A stretch of 9,739 nucleotides of DNA from NCBI GenBank assembly GCA_016793415.1, contig JAEUMC010000987.1:1-9739 (forward strand), written 5' to 3'. A program made the translations under genes and the position numbers. Each line of letters opens with the position of its first letter. Positions within the stretch are counted from its first letter, which is position 1. The notes below the pieces were generated by a model. It was not told the origin of the DNA and made no database searches. It saw only the letters and a list, made by a program, of their open reading frames with translations. Origin of the DNA: Devosia sp. (lineage in GTDB: Bacteria > Pseudomonadota > Alphaproteobacteria > Rhizobiales > Devosiaceae). Of this stretch, positions 1 through 5,623 are shown in pieces.

Positions 1-746
1 TTGCCCGACACCCAGTTGGCGATGTTGTTCCACAGCGGCGCATAACCGGCCCAGTCGACGAAGGGCGGTGGCGCCCAATGTGGTCCGCAATCGGAGGTGA
101 ACACGGCCGAGCGGCCCTTGCCGAATTCGGCCACCGCGATCAGCGGATCGCCGCCGACCCGCACCAGCACTTCGGCATCGGGCTTGGCCACCACTTCATT
201 GTAGCCGAGCAGCGCCGGCCACTCGCCGGTAATTCCTCTGGTAATCGGGTGACCGGGGTCGCCGACATGGGCGACGACGCCCTGCGGGTTCTCCTGCCGA
301 TCGTCGTGGCGGGAGAGCGTCACCGGCAGCACCTCTTCGATTGCCGTGCCGGCATATTGCCCCTTGGCGTCGATGCCCTGGAACGTGAGGTAGCCGCCGA
401 TCATCACCAGCCCCCCACCATTGAGCACATAGTCCTTGATCGCCGTCAGCCGGTTGGGCAGCGGCACCGAGCGGACGAAGGTATCGGGATGCAGCAGCAG
501 GGTGTTGGCGCCGATATCGGACAGCATCACCACGTCATAGGCGGCAAGCGCCTCGGCAGTCTGCGGAAAATCGCGCGCCGCGAGGTGGTTGGGGAGGAAC
601 GTCACCTCCCAGCCGCCACCTTCCAGTGCCGCCTTCAGCCAGCGCACCCCCTCGTTGTATTCGGTGGTGGTAAAACTGTCGAAGCCCTTGGTGTGGATCG
701 AGTGGGTGACCCAGGATTCCCCGGCAATCAATACGCGCTTGCTCAC
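1..746 (-). CDS. ThuA/GATase1-like (DUF1355-type) cytoplasmic protein, C-terminus cut by window edge
   Basis: The reading frame starts at GTG 746 and stays open to the window edge, giving 248 residues that begin MSKRVLIAGESWVTHSIHTK. The N-terminal GESWVTHSIHTKGFDSFTTT block, a central GGGLVMIGGYLTFQGI turn (about 126-141) and a late SDCGPHWAPPPFVDWAGY block are what I recognise as the putative glutamine amidotransferase/ThuA-like family (PF07090-like), whose members are about 250 residues, so little is missing. In class I amidotransferases the turn after the central strand carries a nucleophilic Cys; here it reads GGYLTF, so glutaminase activity is unlikely and the fold may instead bind or hydrolyse a sugar or other small metabolite (inference). 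The GTG start overlaps the stop of the LacI-family gene by 4 bp (GTGA), indicating translational coupling at the end of the leftward operon. Exact function is unknown. Confidence 0.8.
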   Translation of the reverse strand, partial: MSKRVLIAGESWVTHSIHTKGFDSFTTTEYNEGVRWLKAALEGGGWEVTFLPNHLAARDFPQTAEALAAYDVVMLSDIGANTLLLHPDTFVRSVPLPNRLTAIKDYVLNGGGLVMIGGYLTFQGIDAKGQYAGTAIEEVLPVTLSRHDDRQENPQGVVAHVGDPGHPITRGITGEWPALLGYNEVVAKPDAEVLVRVGGDPLIAVAEFGKGRSAVFTSDCGPHWAPPPFVDWAGYAPLWNNIANWVSG

Positions 747-1759
747 GCTACAAAGTCCTTCTGTGTGGGGGCGGCGACCGACTGGCGCCGGATGAGTTCG
801 ACCGGCAGCCGCGTCAACAGCGGCGGCGCCTCGCCGTTGAGCAGGGACAACAGGGTCTGGAACCCCTGGCGCCCGAGTTGCTCCACCGGCTGGCGGATAG
901 CGGTCAGCGGCGGCGTCAGCAACGCACCGAACGGCATGTCGTCGAAGCCGATCAGCGAGATGTCGTCAGGCACGCTGACACCGGCCTCCTTGAGGCCCAT
1001 GACCGCGCCGATGGCGAGGTAGTCGGAAGAGGCGAAGATCGCCGTCGGCGGCAGCGGCAGCTCGAGGAATTTCCGCGTCGCGGCGCTTGCCAGTTCCGGC
1101 GCAAAGCTGCCCATGGCGACATATTCGGGTCGCACCGCGATACCGGCCTCGTTCATCGCCAGCAGAAAGCCTTCCCGTCGCTCGGTGACGGTCAGCAGCC
1201 CGTGCGGACCGCCCAGATAGGCGATGCGGCGGTGGCCGGCTTCGATCAGGTGGCGCGTCGCGGCGTGCGCACCCTCGGTGTTCTCGACGAACAGCCGCGG
1301 CACGCTCACCCCCGGAATGTCCTCATCGACGATGACGACGTTCCTGCGCTTGCCGATCAGCGTCGCGAGCGTCCCGTCATCGGGCGTGTTGGTCATCATC
1401 AAGAGGCCATCGACATGCCGATCGTGCAGTCGCTCCAGCGAGGCGATCTCGCGGTCGCGGTCGGAGCGGGTCGAACTCATGAACACGGTGTAGCCGTGCC
1501 GGTCGGCTTCGTCCTCGAAAGCCGAGGCCAGCTCGGCAAAGAACGGCTCGCGAATTTCCGGGGTCACGAGGCCGACGGCCTCGGTCTTGCCGGTGGAAAG
1601 GCGCTTGGCCAGCAGATTGGGCCGGTAGTCGAGCTTGGCGATCGCGGCATCGATCCGGCTCGCCGTCGAGGGCGGCAGCTCGATACGATTGTTGAGGTAC
1701 CGGGACACCGTCGTCGGCGACACCCCGGCATCCTGCGCCACATCATGGATCGTTGCCAT
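743..1759 (-). CDS. LacI-family transcriptional repressor (predicted regulator of this nucleoside locus)
   Basis: This is a 338-residue protein of normal LacI/GalR length. The N-terminal helix-turn-helix is plain (TIHDVAQDAGVSPTTVSRYL, residues 3-22), followed by the hinge region YRPNLLAKRLSTGKT (45-59) and a periplasmic-binding-protein-like effector domain starting VGLVTPEIREPFF. The domain ends with the typical ASSDYLAIGAVMGLKEAG and ISLIGFDD blocks. Start ATG 1759 places the HTH right at the N-terminus as usual. It is the fourth gene of the leftward cluster and overlaps the next gene by 4 bp. Operator-like CG-centred palindromes lie both in its own upstream gap (1793-1825) and in the divergent promoter region (5596-5609), so autoregulation plus repression of both arms is the simplest model. 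The effector is inferred to be a nucleoside, a base or a breakdown product; the sequence alone does not name it. Confidence 0.93.
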   Translation of the reverse strand: MATIHDVAQDAGVSPTTVSRYLNNRIELPPSTASRIDAAIAKLDYRPNLLAKRLSTGKTEAVGLVTPEIREPFFAELASAFEDEADRHGYTVFMSSTRSDRDREIASLERLHDRHVDGLLMMTNTPDDGTLATLIGKRRNVVIVDEDIPGVSVPRLFVENTEGAHAATRHLIEAGHRRIAYLGGPHGLLTVTERREGFLLAMNEAGIAVRPEYVAMGSFAPELASAATRKFLELPLPPTAIFASSDYLAIGAVMGLKEAGVSVPDDISLIGFDDMPFGALLTPPLTAIRQPVEQLGRQGFQTLLSLLNGEAPPLLTRLPVELIRRQSVAAPTQKDFVA

Positions 1760-1838
1760 CGCACCCCCACTCGCAGTATCAAGCTAGGCCGGCGCAAGCG
1801 CTTTAGTAAAGCGGTTTCGTAACCGTCTTCCGGCGCTT
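1760..1838 (-). promoter_or_regulatory. 79-bp gap upstream of lacI-type gene with tandem operator-like palindromes
   Basis: The gap between the adenine deaminase-like gene and the repressor gene is rich in LacI-type symmetry. Two CG-centred sites lie back to back: 1793-1806 (CGCAAGCGCTTTAG, core AAGCGCTT at 1796-1803) and 1806-1819 (GTAAAGCGGTTTCG). The second matches the perfect palindrome at 5596-5609 in 11 of 14 positions. Together they form a perfect everted repeat, CGCTTTA-G-TAAAGCG, at 1799-1813. A third overlapping near-palindrome, CGGTTTCGTAACCG (12 of 14 symmetric), spans 1812-1825. I read these as probable autoregulatory operators for an internal lacI promoter. I could not pick convincing -35/-10 boxes. 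Confidence 0.55.
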
Positions 1839-3707
1839 TCACCAGACGATCGGATGCACCTCGCCGGTCGCTACGTTGACGAAACCCTCGGGCGCCAGCG
1901 GCGAGGGCGCCACCAGCACCCAGGTCCACGGCGCGCAGGTGAGCGTCGCGAACATCAGCCGCTCCGGAAAGCCCGGGTTCCAGCGTGGCCGGAAGGTGGG
2001 TTCGTACATCCAGTCCACCTGTTCGGCCGCGCGGTAAAGCGCCTGCATGTCACGATCGAGCTCCGCGGCCGGGCGCTTGCTCATCAACCCGCCGATCTCG
2101 AACCGCACCGTCGCCGTGACCTTGCCCTTGTGCACCAGGGCCCAGCCGCCCTGCGTTTGCCTGAGGGTGTTGACCGCCAGCGCCATGGCGGCGTCGGACG
2201 AGCCGCAGGTCCAGATATTGTGTTTGTCATGCGCCACCGAGCAGGCGACGGCGGTATCCGGATCGCGCGGTCCGCAGCCTCGCCAGAACATCTTCGCCAC
2301 CTTCCCGTCGCCCGAGAAGCGATCGACGATGGCGAATTTGGTGAGGTTCTCGCTGTCGAGCCGCTGCACCTCGCCGTCCGCGACCGGCAGCTCCATGGTG
2401 TAGAAATCCGGATGCCAGTGGAACGGCCGGATCACCGCCGCCTGCATGGTCGTCCGCCCCGGCGCCGCCTTGATGGCGAAATCCCGAGGGGTGATCTCGT
2501 GCCGGATGTTGATGGTCCGCGTCGCCCAGTCCGGCCAGGCGATATCCGGCACCTTGCCGATGAACCGCGTCCCCTCGGAGATCTGCTCGCCATCGGCCCA
2601 GACCTTGGCGATCTTCAGTGCCGCGACGTCGTCGAGCAGCACCATGTCGGCAAAGCGCCCCGGCGAGATCGAGCCGACCCAGGGCGTCAGCCGCATGTGC
2701 CGCGCCGGATTGATGGTAGCGCACTGGATGGCGATCTCGGCCGGCAGGCCCGCCGCGATGGCGGTGCGGATATTGTGGTCGGTGGCGCCGGTCTCGAGTG
2801 TCAGCGTGGCGCTGCGATCGTCGGTGGCGAACGCCACCTGGCTCCAGTCGACCAGCCCTTTCTGCAACAGCCCGGTGACGATCTCGGTCATCGAATGGAT
2901 GCGGATCTCGATGAAGAGGCCGTGCCTGAGCTTGTCCCAGGCTTCGTCGGCCGTCATCATCTCGTGGTCGGAGGCCAGACCTGCCGCAGCGAAGGCGTTG
3001 ATCTCGCCCAGTGTCCTCAGCCCCGCGCCGTGCCCCTCGACCACGCCGCGGGCCGCAAAAGTCGCCTCGATCATTCCCCACAGCCGCTGGTGCGAGGGGT
3101 TTTCCGGGTTCCACACCGCCGGCCAGTCCATCACCTCGTCGAGGCCGGTGACCATGGTGCTGGCGGCCATGAACTTTTGCTGCTCGTCGTGGCCGAAATG
3201 CCCGCCACCCCACTCATAGGCGGTGGGTGGCACCGCCGAACCCGGCTGCGGGAACACCTTGAGCGGCGAGCCCGCCTGCCGCGCCGTCAGCCAGAACTCG
3301 AGATTGTGCGGGCCATCGACGTTGGAGAATTCGTGGCTCGCCTCGCAGGTCCAGGTATTGCCGCGCGGCATCACCAGAGCCGCTTCCCATTCCGGCGTCA
3401 GGTGCGAGCTCTCGATATGCTTGTGCACTTCGCCGAAGCCGGGGACGGCGGCCAGCCTGGGCTCGTTGAAGCGCTCCTTCACCTGCCCCTGGTACTCGCC
3501 CGCCGGTCCGACCCAGGCGATACGCTTGCCGCGCATGACGATTTCCTGGTCGTGCATCCAGGTACGCGAATGCACGTCGAGCAGCTTTCCGACCCGCAGC
3601 GAGCGGTCGGCCGGGCGCTTGCCCAGCGCTACCAGCAGCAGGTCCTGCCGGATTTTCACTTCGTCGGCGGCGGTGATGAGGAGGTCGGGGGGCAACTGAG
3701 AGCTCAT
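1839..3707 (-). CDS. Adenine deaminase (AdeC)-family amidohydrolase, divergent active site
   Basis: This 622-residue protein has the adenine deaminase architecture: an N-terminal beta-sandwich, a metal-dependent amidohydrolase barrel and an Adenine_deam_C-type C-terminal domain. Visible blocks are VPGFGEVHKHIESSHLTPEW (H95-x-H97, then IESS), SHEFSNVDG, VVEGHGAGL, AAAGLASDHEMMTADEAWDKLRHG, FATDDR, CATINPARHMRL, SVAHDKHNIWTCG and GGLMS. The family converts adenine to hypoxanthine and ammonia with Mn/Fe. Several positions differ from consensus: IDxHxHIESS is GEVHKHIESS, the REGSAxxN strand is RIHSMTEI, and TDDRHP is TDDRSA, so another 6-aminopurine-like substrate is possible. I chose ATG 3707 over an upstream in-frame start at 3743, because the extra 12 residues are encoded by the palindromic repeat at 3715-3753 and look unlike protein. 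It sits downstream of cytidine deaminase and creatininase-like genes on the same strand. The family call is firm; the substrate is not. Confidence 0.85.
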   Translation of the reverse strand: MSSQLPPDLLITAADEVKIRQDLLLVALGKRPADRSLRVGKLLDVHSRTWMHDQEIVMRGKRIAWVGPAGEYQGQVKERFNEPRLAAVPGFGEVHKHIESSHLTPEWEAALVMPRGNTWTCEASHEFSNVDGPHNLEFWLTARQAGSPLKVFPQPGSAVPPTAYEWGGGHFGHDEQQKFMAASTMVTGLDEVMDWPAVWNPENPSHQRLWGMIEATFAARGVVEGHGAGLRTLGEINAFAAAGLASDHEMMTADEAWDKLRHGLFIEIRIHSMTEIVTGLLQKGLVDWSQVAFATDDRSATLTLETGATDHNIRTAIAAGLPAEIAIQCATINPARHMRLTPWVGSISPGRFADMVLLDDVAALKIAKVWADGEQISEGTRFIGKVPDIAWPDWATRTINIRHEITPRDFAIKAAPGRTTMQAAVIRPFHWHPDFYTMELPVADGEVQRLDSENLTKFAIVDRFSGDGKVAKMFWRGCGPRDPDTAVACSVAHDKHNIWTCGSSDAAMALAVNTLRQTQGGWALVHKGKVTATVRFEIGGLMSKRPAAELDRDMQALYRAAEQVDWMYEPTFRPRWNPGFPERLMFATLTCAPWTWVLVAPSPLAPEGFVNVATGEVHPIVW

Positions 3708-3840
3708 GGCGGGCTGACCCCCACCCCTGTCCCCTCCCCGCAAGGGGGAGGGAGACCCTCACACTGGCATCTCAGTTTGCATTTCCCTCCCCCTTGTGGG
3801 GAGGGATCAAGGGTGGGGGTCAGCGCACACCGGCTCATCG
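3708..3840. repeat. Paired GC-rich palindromic intergenic element (REP/BIME-like)
   Basis: The 133-bp gap between the creatininase-like and adenine deaminase-like genes is mostly one inverted repeat. The left arm is 3715-3753 and the right arm 3784-3822; both are 39 bp and match in 35 of 39 positions when one is reverse-complemented, with a 30-bp spacer (3754-3783). Each arm starts or ends with TGACCCCCACCC or its complement. Each also holds its own 8-bp hairpin: CCCTCCCC/GGGGAGGG around GCAAG (3732-3752) and around CTTGT (3785-3805). Similar CCCCCACCC/TCCCTCCCC elements are common between genes in Hyphomicrobiales (recalled, not searched). Within an operon it may stabilise the upstream transcript or lower expression of the downstream genes (inference). 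Confidence 0.85.
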
Positions 3841-4572
3841 TCAAATCCCGTACTTCTTCTTCCAAACGCCGATCAATCGCAGCGACTCCGCCGCGATCCC
3901 CTCGATCAGCTCCTCTCCCTTCTGCGCCGTGGCTGGGCGCGGGTCGCCGAACACTCCGGATTTGTTGAAGGCCGAGAGCTTCATCGGTTCCGATCCGAAC
4001 AACTCGGGGAACTCCGGATATTCCGGCGCGGCGCGCTCCATCCGGACCGTCTCCGGCGCCAGCGCCAGCATCATCGAGGTCTCTACCTCGTCGGCATGGT
4101 AGAAGCCCGGCCCGGCCGGCTCGCTCTCCATCAGCTCGGCGGCCAGCGCTTCGAGCCTGGGATAGTCGAGGTGCAGTACCGGAAAACCCGCCTCGCTCAG
4201 CGCCCGCGCCGCAAGGTTGATCGGCTCGCGATTGCCGAAATGTCCGTTGACGGTGATCAGTCCCTTGACCCCCATGCGCTGCAGTCCGCGGCCGATATCG
4301 CTGATCGTCGCGCGCAGCGTATCGGGCGACAGCGACAGGGTTCCCGTCCAGTCCTCCGCCGTCCAGGCATCGCCATAGGCGATGGCCGGCAGCAGCAGCG
4401 CGTCGCAGCCCTGGGCGATGCGCCGGGCGACGCCGCTCGCCAGCACCGTATCGGTGAGCAGCGGCAGGTGTGCGCCGTGCTGCTCCACCGCGCCCACCGG
4501 CAGCACGGCGATCAGTCCCTTGGCGATGGCGGCCGAGACGTCTTCCCAGCTGGCGCTTTCAGTATCGAGCAT
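3841..4572 (-). CDS. Creatininase-family (creatinine amidohydrolase superfamily) protein
   Basis: This 243-residue protein has the superfamily's metal-binding motifs in order: PVGAVEQHGAHLPLLTD with E30, H32 and D41, VNGHFGN with H111 (109-114), and HADEVETS (159-166). These correspond to Glu34, His36, Asp45 and His120 of Pseudomonas creatininase. Creatininase has Glu122 in NGHYEN; here that position is Gly, as in most of the superfamily, including archaeal FAPy deformylase (ArfB) and MftE. So creatinine itself is an unlikely substrate, and hydrolysis of a cyclic or linear amide derived from a nucleobase is a better guess (inference). I chose ATG 4572, whose A is the last base of the upstream cytidine deaminase stop (TGATG), with GGGTGG upstream as ribosome binding site. 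GTG 4581 would add three residues. It is tightly coupled to cytidine deaminase. Confidence 0.88.
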   Translation of the reverse strand: MLDTESASWEDVSAAIAKGLIAVLPVGAVEQHGAHLPLLTDTVLASGVARRIAQGCDALLLPAIAYGDAWTAEDWTGTLSLSPDTLRATISDIGRGLQRMGVKGLITVNGHFGNREPINLAARALSEAGFPVLHLDYPRLEALAAELMESEPAGPGFYHADEVETSMMLALAPETVRMERAAPEYPEFPELFGSEPMKLSAFNKSGVFGDPRPATAQKGEELIEGIAAESLRLIGVWKKKYGI

Positions 4573-5528
4573 CACGCCCACCCTACGATTGACAGCGGCG
4601 CGTGTGGAGCGAGCCTGCCGAACAGCTCCGTCACGCTGAGCGCATAGTCGACATTGCCATCAAGCCGCGTTCCCAACGCCGCTTCGGCAATATCGGACGC
4701 GTCATAGCCGTGGGCGATAAGGTTGATCATCGCCGCCTGCAACGGCCCCATGGTCGGATTGAAGGCGACGCTTTCGATCGAGAAACCGGAGACCAGTTGC
4801 CCGTCACTGAGGGCCAGTACCAGGGCGCCCGGGCACTTGCTGTAGGGCGCGTGGGCCCGACGCCCGGCATCGAGCAACCGGTCGGCAATGGTCGCCGGCC
4901 AGTCATTGGCGGCGAGGCTCAACTCGGCGTGGTAGGCGCCGGCGACCGCGCCGCGCTCGCCCAGATAGTCCGGGTCGAACGGCCACGGGTAGAGCTGGGC
5001 CATGCTGAGCCGATGCCCGAGCGGATCGATCAGCGTCAGCTCGCGGCTGGTGGCGAACTCGGAGATGTATTGCCGGCAATGCGCGCAGGGATGCGCCTCG
5101 CCGATGGCGATGGTCTCGATGCTGGTGCCGCGCGAGGCGGCGCGGGTGAACACGAACCCTTCGCCGTGAATGGTGAAACCCAGATGCGTGCCGGGGAATT
5201 CCACATTGCCGCCGAGGATCAGGTTGCCGGTTTCGCGTTCCAGCCCGACCGCGCCGACGAAGAAATTCGAAATCGGCGGCCGCGCGATGCCCCGTGCCGG
5301 CGCCAGCGCCAGAAGCATCAGCTCCTCGACGCTGCCCAGCCCGAAGCTTTGGCGCAGTATCGTCACCTCTTCGGCGAGCACGATGCTGCCCAGATTATCT
5401 TCCGGTCGGCGGGCTTTTGCTGCCACCAGCCTGGCGATTTCTGCGCCGAGCCGCTCGCCGATTTCGGCGCTCTGGCGGTCAAATCGACTGGCGATATCCG
5501 GGTCTGCCCGGAACGGATTGAGGCTCAC
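4572..5528 (-). CDS. cdd: Cytidine deaminase, two-domain E. coli Cdd type
   Basis: This 318-residue enzyme deaminates cytidine and deoxycytidine to uridine and deoxyuridine in the cytoplasm. It resembles the homodimeric E. coli form (294 residues) rather than the short tetrameric form of about 130 residues. The N-terminal half carries the catalytic domain: GNVEF (N108, E110, equal to the NMEF substrate-binding motif), HGE (H121, E123) and PCAHCRQY (C148, C151), giving one His and two Cys zinc ligands plus the proton-shuttle Glu. HGE replaces the usual HAE. The C-terminal half (AHAPYSKCPGALVLAL, SIESVAFNPTMGPLQAAMI) is the catalytically dead duplicate seen in E. coli Cdd. It has a GTG start at 5528 without a strong Shine-Dalgarno. 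It is the first gene of the leftward operon, transcribed from the region holding the palindrome at 5596-5609. Confidence 0.93.
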   Translation of the reverse strand: MSLNPFRADPDIASRFDRQSAEIGERLGAEIARLVAAKARRPEDNLGSIVLAEEVTILRQSFGLGSVEELMLLALAPARGIARPPISNFFVGAVGLERETGNLILGGNVEFPGTHLGFTIHGEGFVFTRAASRGTSIETIAIGEAHPCAHCRQYISEFATSRELTLIDPLGHRLSMAQLYPWPFDPDYLGERGAVAGAYHAELSLAANDWPATIADRLLDAGRRAHAPYSKCPGALVLALSDGQLVSGFSIESVAFNPTMGPLQAAMINLIAHGYDASDIAEAALGTRLDGNVDYALSVTELFGRLAPHAPLSIVGWA

Positions 5529-5623
5529 TTCAGGTGCCTGGGTCCTGCCGCGAATGCATTTGACAAGCGGCTTTTGAGTGTCGTTAGATCGTCATGTAAA
5601 CCGGTTTACCGGACGGGGGTCAA
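5529..5623. promoter_or_regulatory. Divergent promoter region between cdd and the SsnA-like amidohydrolase gene
   Basis: This 95-bp gap separates the two divergent arms. Rightward, a perfect -35 box TTGACA lies at 5560-5565 and a weak -10-like TTAGAT at 5584-5589 with an 18-bp spacer, which would start transcription at about 5596. Leftward, TTTACA (complement of 5595-5600) could serve as a -35 box and TCAAAA 17 bp further on as a poor -10; this one is weak. The ribosome binding site for the rightward gene is probably the GGACGGGGG run at 5611-5619. The operator is annotated separately. Confidence 0.6.
5596..5609. promoter_or_regulatory. LacI-type operator: perfect 14-bp palindrome
   Basis: GTAAACCGGTTTAC reads identically on both strands and has the central CG typical of LacI/GalR-family operators. 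It falls on the predicted start of rightward transcription (+1 region of the TTGACA promoter) and also overlaps the candidate leftward -35 box, so one bound repressor could block both arms. A related 11-of-14 match (1806-1819) precedes the LacI-family gene of this cluster, making that protein the likely binder. Confidence 0.75.

Noticed and set aside
78..1822. Plus-strand frames (78-1022, 878-1822) opposite the GATase-like and LacI-family genes
   Set aside because: They are low-complexity Arg/Gly/His-rich translations with no recognisable domain, antisense to well-supported proteins.
3708..3743. 12-residue extension of the adenine deaminase-like protein (MRGGDRGGGQPA)
   Set aside because: It is encoded by the palindromic repeat arm and has no counterpart in the family's N-terminus.
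3715..3822. CRISPR array or insertion-sequence ends
   Set aside because: There are only two inverted copies with one spacer, no transposase nearby and no target-site duplication that I could see; a REP-like pair fits better.
1854..3968. 704-codon plus-strand open frame opposite the adenine deaminase-like and creatininase-like genes
   Set aside because: It is antisense to genes with clear family motifs, is rich in Arg/His/Gly/Asp/Pro as expected of an antisense shadow in GC-rich DNA, and crosses the palindromic repeat.
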